DNA of 64,000 bases from NCBI RefSeq assembly GCF_003970915.1, contig NZ_RXOF01000013.1:1-64000 (forward strand), read 5' to 3'. The position numbers and the translations under genes are program-made. How positions within the stretch are numbered: position 1 is the first letter of the stretch; each line of letters opens with the position of its first letter. This document shows, piece after piece, positions 15,778-23,653 of the stretch. The notes under the pieces are model-generated. The model worked only from the letters and a program-made list of their open reading frames with translations. It was not told the DNA's origin and did no database searches. The DNA is from Hymenobacter gummosus (GTDB lineage: Bacteria; Bacteroidota; Bacteroidia; Cytophagales; Hymenobacteraceae).

Positions 15778-16851
15778 TTAAGCCGGCTGGGGCTGGCCTT
15801 CCTTGGTAGCCAGCTGCCCGCAGGCCGCGTCGATGTCCTTGCCGCGGGAGCGGCGCACGTTCACCTGCACGCCGCGGTCGGCGAGGTACTTCATGAAGGG
15901 CACGAGACGGTCTTCCTGGGCGTTGAGGTAGGCGGCCGGCGCAATGGGGTTGTACTCAATCAGGTTGACCTTGCAGGGAATCCACTTGGTGATTTCCAGC
16001 AGGGCTTTGGCGTCCTCGATGCTGTCGTTGAAGTTGTCGAACACGATGTATTCGTAGGTCACCATGCGGCCCGTTACCTGGTGGTAGTGCTGCAGCGCCT
16101 CCTTCAGCACCGGCAGCGAGTTCGACTCGTTGATGGGCATGATGGTGTTGCGCTTCTCATCGGTGGGCGCGTGCAGGCTCAGCGCGAGGTTGGCCTTGAA
16201 GCCGTCGTCGGCCAGCTTCTTGATCATCTTGGAGATGCCGGCGGTGCTCACGGTGAGGCGGCGGGCGGCCATGCCCAGGCCTTCCTTGTTGTCGGTGATG
16301 CGCTCCACGCTCTTGAGCACGTTGGCGTAGTTGAGCAGCGGCTCGCCCATGCCCATGTACACGATGTTGGTGAGCGGCTTGCCAAAGTGCTCCTCGGCCT
16401 GCTGGGCAATGATGGCCACCTGGTCGAAGATTTCGGCCGTGTCGAGGTTGCGCTTGCGCTCCATGTAGCCGGTGGCGCAGAACTTACAGGTAAGCGAGCA
16501 GCCCACCTGCGAGGAAATGCAGGCCGTCATGCGGTCATCCTTGGGGATGAGCACGCCCTCGACGAGGTGCCCGTCGTGCAGGCGGAAGGCGTACTTGATG
16601 GTGCCGTCGGTACTTTGCTGCTGCTTCTGAATCTGCACCGCGTTGATGCTGAAGTGCGCGGCCAGCAGCTCGCGGGTGCTGAGCGAGAGGTTGTTCATCT
16701 CCGCGAAGCTCGTGGCTACGTTGCGCCAGAGCCACTCCATCACCTGTTTGGCGCGGAAAGGCTTTTCCCCGTGCTCCACCAAAAAGGTCTTGAGCTCGTC
16801 GAGGGTAAGTTTGCGGATATCCCGCTTGGTGACAATGGGCAGCGTAATCAT
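15778..16851 (-). CDS. rlmN: 23S rRNA (adenine2503-C2)/tRNA A37 methyltransferase RlmN
   Basis: This 357-residue radical-SAM enzyme methylates C2 of A2503 in 23S rRNA and of A37 in some tRNAs. The [4Fe-4S] motif CxxxCxxC is at Cys118, Cys122 and Cys125 (GCSLTCKFCATG). The YMGMGEPLLNY segment and the resolving cysteine near the C-terminus (IDAACGQLA, after VRRSRG) are present. The start at 16851 gives MITLPIVTKRDIRKL. An in-frame ATG five codons earlier would overlap the -7 element. The implied mRNA is nearly leaderless. The gene is followed by a bidirectional hairpin. Confidence 0.96.
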   Translation of the reverse strand: MITLPIVTKRDIRKLTLDELKTFLVEHGEKPFRAKQVMEWLWRNVATSFAEMNNLSLSTRELLAAHFSINAVQIQKQQQSTDGTIKYAFRLHDGHLVEGVLIPKDDRMTACISSQVGCSLTCKFCATGYMERKRNLDTAEIFDQVAIIAQQAEEHFGKPLTNIVYMGMGEPLLNYANVLKSVERITDNKEGLGMAARRLTVSTAGISKMIKKLADDGFKANLALSLHAPTDEKRNTIMPINESNSLPVLKEALQHYHQVTGRMVTYEYIVFDNFNDSIEDAKALLEITKWIPCKVNLIEYNPIAPAAYLNAQEDRLVPFMKYLADRGVQVNVRRSRGKDIDAACGQLATKEGQPQPA

Positions 16852-16855
16852 GGCA

Positions 16856-16863
16856 CAAAGGTA
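16856..16863 (-). promoter_or_regulatory. TACCTTTG -7 element for rlmN
   Basis: The minus strand reads TACCTTTG (TAnnTTTG), ending 4 nt before the ATG at 16851, so initiation would fall essentially at the start codon. Confidence 0.5.
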
Positions 16864-16933
16864 CAAACTAGCAGCAGCTTAGGTTCCCGCTAATTGCGCA
16901 GGCGCGAGAGGAAGTAGCTGATTGATAACTAGA

Positions 16934-17118
16934 ACGTCATCCTGAGCGAAGCGAAGGACCTTCCTCGCCCCCCGCACCGCCGCTGATACCAACGTACAGA
17001 CTTGGCTAGAATAGCAAAAAGCGCAGCCACCCAAGCCCGGACGATTGGGCGTTGGTGGCTGCGCTTTGTAGTTGGTGCATGGTGGGAGGAAGGTCCTTCG
17101 CGCTGCTCAGGATGACGT
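16934..17118. repeat. MITE-like palindromic element, family 1, copy A
   Basis: The ends are long terminal inverted repeats starting ACGTCATCCTGAGCGAAGCG and closing with the complementary CGCTGCTCAGGATGACGT. The centre holds a second palindrome built on AAGCGCAGCCACC...GGTGGCTGCGCTT. The same ends and core recur at 33437-33616, 48618-48794 and 60611-60838. No open frame of note. It fills the gap between the divergently oriented upstream regions of rlmN and the end of the thioesterase gene. Confidence 0.9.
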
Positions 17119-17136
17119 CCTTAATTATCTGCTCAG

Positions 17137-17568
17137 CTACCCCTGCTCTGTCAGCCGGGCGGCTACGTCGGCGGGCAGGGGGCGCAGCTTGCGCGTGTGG
17201 TAGTCGAAGCAGAGCATGCCGGTTTTGGCCCGGGCTATGTCGCGGCCGGTGGTGGTCTGCACTTGGTACACCACATCGAAGCCGTACTTGCTCAGCTCGG
17301 TGGCCGCCATCTGAATGCGCAGCACGTCGCCGTAGAACCCCTCGCCCTTGTACTCGACGGCCAGGTCGGCCATGATGAGGCCCTGGCCGGTGGCGGGGTC
17401 GACTTCCGCCAGCTGCACCCGGCGCAGAAACTGCACCCGCGCCTCGTGCAGCAGGCTCACCAGCGCGTCGTTGCCGAGGTGGTTGCCGTAGTTCAAATCG
17501 GTGATGCGCACGGGCAGCTCCACGACGACGGCAAAGGACTCGGGCAGGGTTATCTTGATTCGGGCCAT
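17137..17568 (-). CDS. Acyl-CoA thioesterase, 4HBT hotdog family
   Basis: This 143-residue cytosolic hotdog-fold protein is of the YbgC/4-hydroxybenzoyl-CoA thioesterase group. The segment VRITDLNYGNHLGNDALVSLLHEAR holds the expected Asp/His/Asn active-site region and the start of the central helix. The later ADLAVEYKGEGFYGDVLRIQM and RAKTGMLCFDYHTRKL strands complete the fold. It likely hydrolyses an acyl-CoA; the substrate cannot be told. The ATG at 17568 gives the standard family length. A longer frame upstream runs through low-complexity sequence that also contains the mnmD promoter region on the other strand, and is not used. Confidence 0.85.
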   Translation of the reverse strand: MARIKITLPESFAVVVELPVRITDLNYGNHLGNDALVSLLHEARVQFLRRVQLAEVDPATGQGLIMADLAVEYKGEGFYGDVLRIQMAATELSKYGFDVVYQVQTTTGRDIARAKTGMLCFDYHTRKLRPLPADVAARLTEQG

Positions 17569-17788
17569 GAATCGGCGAAAAAACGGGGCCGCGCTGAAAC
17601 TCACGGCCCTGGGTTTACGATTAAGGCCGCGCCGCGGGGAAGCGCCGGGCCGGGGAAGTTCAATTTTTTCGTCCCGCGCAAATATCGGCATGCCGAATTG
17701 TCGAACGGCCGATTTGCCGTATCTTACCATCCCCCGGCCCCCCACCGGCGCATTCTCCCCTGTTCCCATCTTCTTCACCGTTCCCCCA

Positions 17789-18469
17789 ATGATTGTAGAA
17801 GTACGTCCCACGGCCGACGGCTCCAACACGCTGTACGTGCCCGCCCTCGACGAGCATTACCATTCCACGCACGGCGCCGTGCAGGAAGCGCTGCACGTGT
17901 ACCTGCAAGCCGGGCTGGAAACGGCCCTGGCTACTGCCACCGGTCCGGCCCCGGTGTGGGTGCTGGAAGTGGGCTTCGGAACCGGGCTGAACGCGCTGCT
18001 GACCCTGCAGCGCAGCCTCTCGTCGGCCGCCCCCATCTTCTACGACACCATCGAAAAGCACCCGCTTGCGGCCAGCGTTATCCGCAAGCTCGGCGCCGAG
18101 CGCTACATCCTCAACCCCGAGCTGCTGGAATGCTACGAGCTGCTGCACGAAGCCAGCTGGAACACTCCCGAGGCCCTGACCACGCAATTTGCCCTGCTCA
18201 AGCTGGAAGGCGCCCTGCAGGACTTGCCGCTGGCCGAGGACACCTACCAGGTTATCTACTTCGACGCTTTCGCGCCCGAAAAGCAGCCGGATATGTGGAC
18301 GGAGGAAGTATTCCGGCAGCTGTACGCCGCCGCCGCACCGGGGGGCTGCCTGGTGAGCTACTGCGCCAAGGGAGCCTTCAAGCGCAGCCTGAAAGCCGCC
18401 GGCTGGCAGGTAGAAACCCTGCCCGGCCCGGCCGGCAAGCGCGAAATGACCCGCGCCTGGAAGCGGTAA
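17789..18469 (+). CDS. mnmD: tRNA 5-methylaminomethyl-2-thiouridine methyltransferase MnmD
   Basis: This 226-residue SAM-dependent methyltransferase corresponds to the N-terminal half of MnmC without the FAD oxidase half, the stand-alone MnmD form. The SAM-binding motif VLEVGFGTGLNAL, the EKHPLAASV segment and the signature DAFAPEKQPDMWTEEVF are all present, ending with the WQVETLPGPAGKREMTRAW strand-loop typical of the family. It converts the nm5s2U34 intermediate to mnm5s2U34 in tRNAs. The start at 17789 begins exactly at the conserved N-terminal strand. It is divergent from the thioesterase gene and ends at a good terminator. Confidence 0.9.
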   Translation: MIVEVRPTADGSNTLYVPALDEHYHSTHGAVQEALHVYLQAGLETALATATGPAPVWVLEVGFGTGLNALLTLQRSLSSAAPIFYDTIEKHPLAASVIRKLGAERYILNPELLECYELLHEASWNTPEALTTQFALLKLEGALQDLPLAEDTYQVIYFDAFAPEKQPDMWTEEVFRQLYAAAAPGGCLVSYCAKGAFKRSLKAAGWQVETLPGPAGKREMTRAWKR

Positions 18470-18505
18470 ACGTGGCTTGCACCAAGGCCCGAACCTAGTA
18501 ATTTG

Positions 18506-18545
18506 GACGGCGCTTTCGCTCTGAGCGGAGGCGCCGTCTTCGTTT
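18506..18545 (+). terminator. Intrinsic terminator after mnmD
   Basis: GACGGCGC (18506-18513) pairs with GCGCCGTC (18531-18538), the inner bases adding a further short stem, followed by TTCGTTTTATTT on the plus strand. It lies between mnmD and the next same-strand gene. Confidence 0.8.
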
Positions 18546-18564
18546 TATTTCTACCCGTTTCCGC

Positions 18565-19506
18565 ATGAGCTTTCTGTACTCCGTCAAGAGCATTTTCCGC
18601 GCCCTCTTCGTCGAAGCCGGCCTCAGTGACTTATCGTTCGGCCTGTTTCACCGCCTGAAGCTGCCGGCCCTGATGCGCCAGCGTCGCTGGCCCGAGTTTG
18701 AGCAGGCCCTACTCGGCGTATCGCCCGACGAGTTAAGCACCCTGCTCGACGAATTGTGTCTCACCAACCGCCACCACCCCCAGGTACTGACGTACCTGCA
18801 AACCGCCGATTCGGAGCTGAGCCGCCTGGTGGCGGGCGTGTACCATACACACACGGCCTGGGAGAGGCGCAGCAGCTACCAGGCCTCGGAGCTGACGCAA
18901 AGCCAGGTCAACGGCTTCTTCGAGCACCTAGAGCAGGCCCACCGAGCGCTTTGCCACGACTTCAGCGCGCCGAAGCTGCAGGTGGAGGCACTGGCCCGCC
19001 GCATCCGGGTAGAAATGGGCCTGAGCGAAAAGCAGGAAGCCCACAAGTCCTTCGCGGCAGCTGTCAGCCTGCAGCCGGGGCACTTGCTGGCCTACCTGAA
19101 CCACTTCAAGCTACTGCTGCCCAAATGGTTGGGTAGTGAGCCGGAAGTGCGGGAGCTGCTCGACTTCGCCGACGACGCCGACACCCGGCAGTTGCTGCGC
19201 CTGATGTACCTGGTGGAAATGTACACCGACCTGTACTACGACGACCCGAAGAACGCCGGCCGCCAGTTGCAGCAGCAGTACGCCGCCGATATCGAAGCGG
19301 CCCTGGCCGCGCCCCGGCCGATAGCCAACGGCTCGGTCAAGGCCGTGTACGCGGCCAATTACCTGGCCTGCTTATACGACATTTTGGGGCGGCGCAAGGA
19401 CCGGCAGCAACTCATTCAGCAGCTTGGCAACCGCTTTACTGTGCACCCCTGGGCCTACTTCGACGTGCGCGGCCGCCGGCAGATTGAAGCGCTGAACCTG
19501 GGCTAA
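18565..19506 (+). CDS. Unknown helical protein
   Basis: This 313-residue cytosolic protein is predicted mostly helical, with no signal peptide or TM segment, and I do not recognise it. The segment EKQEAHKSFAAAVSLQPGHLLAYLNHFKLL (residues ~155-185) resembles one TPR-type helix pair. The start codon immediately follows the mnmD terminator. The next gene, also unknown, begins 26 nt after its stop on the same strand, so the two likely form a transcript. Both are rich in Leu, Gln and Arg and both carry a run of helices followed by a more basic C-terminus, which hints at a working pair without showing a function. Confidence 0.65.
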   Translation: MSFLYSVKSIFRALFVEAGLSDLSFGLFHRLKLPALMRQRRWPEFEQALLGVSPDELSTLLDELCLTNRHHPQVLTYLQTADSELSRLVAGVYHTHTAWERRSSYQASELTQSQVNGFFEHLEQAHRALCHDFSAPKLQVEALARRIRVEMGLSEKQEAHKSFAAAVSLQPGHLLAYLNHFKLLLPKWLGSEPEVRELLDFADDADTRQLLRLMYLVEMYTDLYYDDPKNAGRQLQQQYAADIEAALAAPRPIANGSVKAVYAANYLACLYDILGRRKDRQQLIQQLGNRFTVHPWAYFDVRGRRQIEALNLG

Positions 19507-19531
19507 TCGTACGGCTAGGCTATATCAGCCC

Positions 19532-20089
19532 ATGAAGCTCAACCGCCGCCTCAACCAGCTCACGGCCGCCGAGTACCGGCACGTGCTGACCAACTACCGC
19601 CGCTACACCGATTTCAACTCCCTGGGGTTGTTTCGCAGCATCCTCGAAAACGAGAAGCTGGACCCGGCCCAGCGCCTGCAGGTGCGCGACGCGGCCGTTA
19701 CGGCCTTCCCGAAGTTCTTCGAGTTTCTGCAGCTGAAAGACCCGGATACCTACCTGCAGCTACAAGCCCTGGGCCAGGAACAGACCGCGGCCGAACGGCA
19801 AGCCGCCTGGCAGCAAGTACAGCGCAACCAGCAGCAGCTACTGGCCGACAAGCGCCTGCGCCACCGCAACTTCGGCACTTACGCTAAGCATGAGTGTGGT
19901 TACGCCGATTGCCCCCTGAACGGGCTGATGATTCGGCAGGGCTCCCGCACGACAGGACGCGGCATGTGGTTTCACTCCGACCGGCGCCTGGGCTGGAATC
20001 ATTACCGCAACCACCAAGCGGAGCAGCGGCGGCAGGATCGGAAAGCCTTCAACGCCGCCCGCCACACCCGTTTTCCCGAAGACCTGTAG
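19532..20089 (+). CDS. Unknown basic protein with possible Cys/His cluster
   Basis: This 185-residue protein has no signal or TM segment. The N-terminal 110 residues look helical (KLNRRLNQLTAAEYRHVLTN; ERQAAWQQVQRNQQQLLADK). The C-terminal part holds HECGYADCPLNGLMIRQG, where H, C and C, with later H residues (WFHSD, WNHYRNH), could bind a metal. The tail is very basic (EQRRQDRKAFNAARHTRF), suggesting nucleic-acid or ribosome contact. It is 26 nt behind the preceding unknown gene. I cannot assign a family; a small zinc-binding RNA-associated protein is one reading. Confidence 0.62.
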   Translation: MKLNRRLNQLTAAEYRHVLTNYRRYTDFNSLGLFRSILENEKLDPAQRLQVRDAAVTAFPKFFEFLQLKDPDTYLQLQALGQEQTAAERQAAWQQVQRNQQQLLADKRLRHRNFGTYAKHECGYADCPLNGLMIRQGSRTTGRGMWFHSDRRLGWNHYRNHQAEQRRQDRKAFNAARHTRFPEDL

Positions 20090-20150
20090 CTCGGCCGTAG
20101 TCGGACCGGCGTCACGCAACTGCGGGTTTCGCCGTAAGTTCAGGCGGATT

Positions 20151-21377
20151 ATGAGTCAACAGTTTCTTGATACCGAAGGCCCGGGCTGGGTGGATCGGGG
20201 CATTATCAGCCCGGAGCAGCTGCGGCAGCTGCGGGCCCTGTACCCGGAAGAGCAGCGCACCATCGGGCTGCTGCCGCTGCTGGGCTCCCTGCTGGTGGCC
20301 CTGAGCGCGCTGAGCGTGGTGGCGGCCAACTGGCAGGACCTACCCGAAGCCCTGCGCCTGGCCTTGCTGCTGGGCGCGCTGACCGGGGCTTACGCCGCCG
20401 GCGAGTATTTTCTGGCCCGGGGCTACCGCGGGCTGGGCATCGGACTGGTGGGGCTGGGGCTGGGTTTGTTTGGGGCCAGCATCGTGCTGACCAGCCAGCT
20501 CTACCAGCTCATCGGCTACGACGCGACCGGGCTGCTGGCCTGGGTGGTGGCCGGCGTGCTGCTGACTTACGTGTACCAGAGCCGCACGCTGCTGCTGCTC
20601 ACGGTGGGCATAGCGGCGCTGGCCCAGGGCTACAGCGTGGGCAGCCTGAGCACCTTCAGCTACGCCACCGCCGCGCTGACGGCCGGCGGCCTGGGCTACT
20701 ACTGGTGGCGCCGCCCCGACGGCTTCTGCGGGGCCGTGCTGAGCACCGGGCTGCTGTGGCAGGCGGCCCTGCTGGTGCAGCACCTGCACATCAAAATCAC
20801 CTGGTTTTTCGTGCCGGCCATGCTGGTGTACGCCCTCGGCGACTGGCAGCCGCACCGCCCGGCGGCCCGCGCCTGGCAGGCCCCGCCACTGGTGGCCGCG
20901 TTTCTGTTTACGCTCGGGCTGGCCATGTTCGGCGAGGGCGGCGACTACACCCGCGAGCTGCGCCCCCAGCCCCTGGGCTACCTCGGCGCCCTGCTGCTGG
21001 TGCTGCTGATTTCGGTGGCCGGCAAGCGCGCCCGCGGCCGCCTCACCGGCACCGCCGACTGGCTGCTGCTGCTGCCCGGCTATTACTTTCCCGGCGGGCT
21101 GGCCCTGGCCGTGGCCACGCTGGTGGTGCTTTACGCCTACTCCGGGGCGGTGCTCTACCGCGGCTTCCGCGAGCAGGCGCCCGAGCGCGTCAACCTCGGC
21201 ACCGTGCTCTTCGTGCTGACGACCATGGTGGCCTACTTCAAGCTGACCTGGGGCTTCCTCGATAAGTCGCTGTTTTTCCTGCTCGGCGGGGCGCTGCTGC
21301 TCGGCCTGAGCTGGTACCTGCGCCGGCAGGCCCGCAGCCTCCCCCCTACCGACCAACCGCCCCCCGCTAAGCCCTGA
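20151..21377 (+). CDS. DUF2157 polytopic membrane protein
   Basis: This 408-residue inner-membrane protein has a short cytoplasmic N-terminal segment with WVDRGIISPEQLRQL, typical of DUF2157, followed by about twelve hydrophobic helices (for example LLGSLLVALSALSVVAANW and GIGLVGLGLGLFGASIVL). The family is common in bacteria and has no known activity. The stop codon overlaps the ATG of the GDYXXLXY gene (TGATG), so the two are translationally coupled. The arrangement of DUF2157/DUF4401-type protein followed by GDYXXLXY protein is widespread, which argues that they act together in the envelope. Confidence 0.86.
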   Translation: MSQQFLDTEGPGWVDRGIISPEQLRQLRALYPEEQRTIGLLPLLGSLLVALSALSVVAANWQDLPEALRLALLLGALTGAYAAGEYFLARGYRGLGIGLVGLGLGLFGASIVLTSQLYQLIGYDATGLLAWVVAGVLLTYVYQSRTLLLLTVGIAALAQGYSVGSLSTFSYATAALTAGGLGYYWWRRPDGFCGAVLSTGLLWQAALLVQHLHIKITWFFVPAMLVYALGDWQPHRPAARAWQAPPLVAAFLFTLGLAMFGEGGDYTRELRPQPLGYLGALLLVLLISVAGKRARGRLTGTADWLLLLPGYYFPGGLALAVATLVVLYAYSGAVLYRGFREQAPERVNLGTVLFVLTTMVAYFKLTWGFLDKSLFFLLGGALLLGLSWYLRRQARSLPPTDQPPPAKP

Positions 21378-21937
21378 TGCGCCATCTGCCCACTTTTTCG
21401 CCCGCGCCCGAGCGGCGGCGCCGCTGGGTACTACTGGCCGTGGCCGCCCAGGTAGTGTTCATCCTGCTGGTGGCCGTGGCCGGATACGCCGTCAGCCACT
21501 ACGGTCAGCGCATCACGCTGCGCACCACCGCCGTGGATACCGGCGCCCTCACCCGCGGCGACTACCTGAGCCTGAACTACGACGTGAGCCAGCTGCCCCG
21601 CCGCCTCTGGCGCGGCGACGCGGAGCCGCGCCGGCGCCGGCCGGTGTACGTGCAGCTGCAGCCCCTGCCCACCGGCGAGTACGCGGCCGTGGCCATCTAC
21701 CCCGCCGAGCCCGCCGCCCTGCCCGCCAGCCACGTGGTGCTGCGCGGCTGGGTGGCCAACGCGTGGCGCCAGGGCCTGCAGCTGCGCTACGGCCTGGAGC
21801 GCTACTACGTGCCCGAAAACGCCGGCCGCCTGCTGGCCCGGCGCGCCCGACGCGAGCCGCTGCGGGTGCAAATCAGCATTGCGCCCTGGGGCCAGGCGCG
21901 CATCACCGGCGTGGAGCCGCTGCCGGCCGCCCGCTAG
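21377..21937 (+). CDS. GDYXXLXY domain protein
   Basis: This 186-residue protein has a single N-terminal TM segment (residues ~14-38, VLLAVAAQVVFILLVAVAGYAV) and a periplasmic domain. That domain carries the family signature as RGDYLSLNYDVS (residues ~60-71), the usual strand YVQLQPLPTGEYAAVAIYP and a C-terminal RYYVPENAGRLL. The start ATG shares bases with the stop of the DUF2157 gene. The family name comes from the motif and no biochemical role is known. The tight overlap and the co-occurrence across genomes imply a complex with the DUF2157 protein. Confidence 0.88.
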   Translation: MRHLPTFSPAPERRRRWVLLAVAAQVVFILLVAVAGYAVSHYGQRITLRTTAVDTGALTRGDYLSLNYDVSQLPRRLWRGDAEPRRRRPVYVQLQPLPTGEYAAVAIYPAEPAALPASHVVLRGWVANAWRQGLQLRYGLERYYVPENAGRLLARRARREPLRVQISIAPWGQARITGVEPLPAAR

Positions 21938-21939
21938 GT

Positions 21940-22440
21940 ATGAGCACGCGTTCGAGGTGCCGCTGGCTGTTCGTGGCCGGCTGGGCCGCCGCTACGCTGG
22001 GGCCGTACGTGGCCCTGTTCGGCTCGGCGGCGCTAACCATGGGCGTGGACGTACAGATGCACAACACGTATTTCGTGGTGGGCCCTGCCGGCGCCCTGCA
22101 GGGCCTGGCCCTGCTGCTGACGCCGCTCGTCGGGGCGGTTTATTTGCTGATCATGCGCCGCCTAGGCCGCACCGCCCTCTGGGTTATCGGCCTGCTGGCC
22201 CTGCTGCTGATTTACCTGTGTGGCGGCCTCATCGAGGCGCTGGCCCAACTTGCCCCGGTCGCACACCTTCGTGAGTATCCGGGCGGCGCAGCCGGTCAGG
22301 CGCCAGTTGGCTCTTCCCTGCTTCGCTTGATTCCAGGGCTGCGGCTGCTACAAGTGCTGTTTGGCCTGGCAGCCCTGCTGGCGGGCCGGGCCCTGGGCCG
22401 CCGTAGCCCGCAAACGTCACCGCCCGACTTTCATCTTTGA
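21940..22440 (+). CDS. Small membrane protein with cytochrome-oxidase-I-like motif
   Basis: This 166-residue protein has four hydrophobic segments. The line VDVQMHNTYFVVGPAG (residues ~38-53) strongly recalls the DTYFVVAHFHY stretch of haem-copper oxidase subunit I, although the copper-ligand histidines that should follow are replaced. It looks like a small protein derived from, or mimicking, one helix pair of that subunit. It begins 3 nt after the GDYXXLXY stop and so completes a three-gene operon. The end of the coding sequence lies inside the downstream terminator stem. Function unknown. Confidence 0.75.
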   Translation: MSTRSRCRWLFVAGWAAATLGPYVALFGSAALTMGVDVQMHNTYFVVGPAGALQGLALLLTPLVGAVYLLIMRRLGRTALWVIGLLALLLIYLCGGLIEALAQLAPVAHLREYPGGAAGQAPVGSSLLRLIPGLRLLQVLFGLAALLAGRALGRRSPQTSPPDFHL

Positions 22441-22462
22441 GAGTCGGGCGGTGACGTTTGCG
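22409..22462. terminator. 21-bp-stem bidirectional terminator overlapping a stop codon
   Basis: CGCAAACGTCACCGCCCGACT (22409 onward) is the exact complement of AGTCGGGCGGTGACGTTTGCG (22442-22462) with a 12-nt loop. The last ten codons and TGA (22438-22440) of the small membrane protein lie inside it. It separates convergent transcription from exbD. Confidence 0.8.
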
Positions 22463-22471
22463 CGGTATTGT

Positions 22472-22972
22472 TTAGCGGGTCAGCAAGGCCAAATCCTGCG
22501 CGTCGGTATCCACAATGGCGTATTTCTTCTGCCCGGTTATGGTCATTTCGTCCAGGGCGTCCACCATGTCGCGGTAGGAGGCCTCGGGCGTGGTTTTGAT
22601 GAGCACGGTGGTGTTGGGCCGGCGCCGGCGCTGCTCCAGCAGCACCCGCCGCAGCCCGTCGGCCCCGAAGTTGGTGGTGTGCAGCTCGGGCTTGCTGCTG
22701 GCGTCGTTCAGACCAAAAAAGTAATGCACCTGGTTGTTTTTGTCGAGCAGCAAAGTCAGCGCGTTCTTGGCTCCTACGTCGGTGGGCTTGCCTTTGCCGT
22801 CGGGCATGCTCAGCTGCATCACGTTGGGCTTGCTGAAGGTGGTGGTCAGCATGAAGAAGGTCAGCAGCAGGAAGGCCAGGTCCACCATCGGCGTCATATC
22901 GAGGCGGAAAGCGTGCTTTTTGGCGCGGGGCTTGGTGCTGCGGGGCTGGGCGGCGGCTTGGATTTCGGCCAT
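22472..22972 (-). CDS. ExbD/TolR-family energy transducer
   Basis: This 166-residue protein has a basic cytoplasmic N-terminus, one TM helix carrying the essential Asp (Asp31 in LDMTPMVDLAFLLLTFFML) and a periplasmic domain. ExbD/TolR works with an ExbB/TolQ channel to couple the proton gradient to TonB or Tol work. No exbB or tonB is adjacent: the next gene upstream on the same strand is a folate enzyme 56 nt away. The partner must be elsewhere. It could serve TonB receptors such as the one in this window, or the gliding/envelope machinery. Confidence 0.88.
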   Translation of the reverse strand: MAEIQAAAQPRSTKPRAKKHAFRLDMTPMVDLAFLLLTFFMLTTTFSKPNVMQLSMPDGKGKPTDVGAKNALTLLLDKNNQVHYFFGLNDASSKPELHTTNFGADGLRRVLLEQRRRRPNTTVLIKTTPEASYRDMVDALDEMTITGQKKYAIVDTDAQDLALLTR

Positions 22973-23028
22973 GACGGATACGGGCTTGAAGGTGAATAAC
23001 TACCCGCTGAACGGCCCCGCCCCGCCGC

Positions 23029-23628
23029 TTATTGCCCGCCGGCGGCCGGCAGCCCGAAGCGCCACACCCGTCCGGGCGTCACGCAGGCGTGCAGGGGCAC
23101 GTCGCCGGGCCACACGTCGGCGATGCGCGGCACCGGCGGCTCCAGGCTCAGCCCAATGCGCAGCGCCTGCGGGTGCTGGGCCAGAAACCGGTCGTAAAAG
23201 CCCTTGCCGTAGCCCACGCGCTGCCCCTGCTCGTCGAAAGCCAGCAGCGGAATCAGCACGGCGTCGGGCTGCCAGGTGCCGGGGGGCAGAGCCTGACCAG
23301 CAGGCTCCGGGATGCCCCAGCGGTTAGGCGTCAGCTCGGTGGCCTCGTCCAGGTGGTAGTGCTGCAGCGAAACACCATCGGCCTGCACCACCGGCACGGC
23401 TACGCGCAGCCCCGGCAGCTGCTGCCACACCCGCCGGATGATCAGCCAGGTATCGGGCTCGTGCTGCTGCGGAATGGGCAGAAACGTGTGCAGCCAGGAC
23501 CACTCGGCCACCGGAAACGCGGCGAAAAACTGCGCGGCCAGGGCCGCGCTGCGCCGCTGCACCTCGGCCGGCAGCAGCTGCTTACGGGCGGCCAGCATCT
23601 GGCGGCGAAGCTCGGCTTTGGTGCTCAT
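23029..23628 (-). CDS. 5-formyltetrahydrofolate cyclo-ligase family protein
   Basis: This 199-residue cytosolic enzyme converts 5-formyl-THF to 5,10-methenyl-THF using ATP. Family marks are the N-terminal KAELRRQMLAARKQL, the DAVLIPLLAFDEQGQRVGYGKGFYDRFLA block (substrate and ATP loop) and the later IGLSLEPP. The ATG at 23628 gives the classic N-terminus; an upstream ATG three codons earlier is possible. It lies downstream of the CarboxypepD-reg gene (25-nt gap) and upstream of exbD on the same strand. Confidence 0.9.
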   Translation of the reverse strand: MSTKAELRRQMLAARKQLLPAEVQRRSAALAAQFFAAFPVAEWSWLHTFLPIPQQHEPDTWLIIRRVWQQLPGLRVAVPVVQADGVSLQHYHLDEATELTPNRWGIPEPAGQALPPGTWQPDAVLIPLLAFDEQGQRVGYGKGFYDRFLAQHPQALRIGLSLEPPVPRIADVWPGDVPLHACVTPGRVWRFGLPAAGGQ

Positions 23629-23653
23629 CGGGCACAAAATACGCCGCGCCGGG

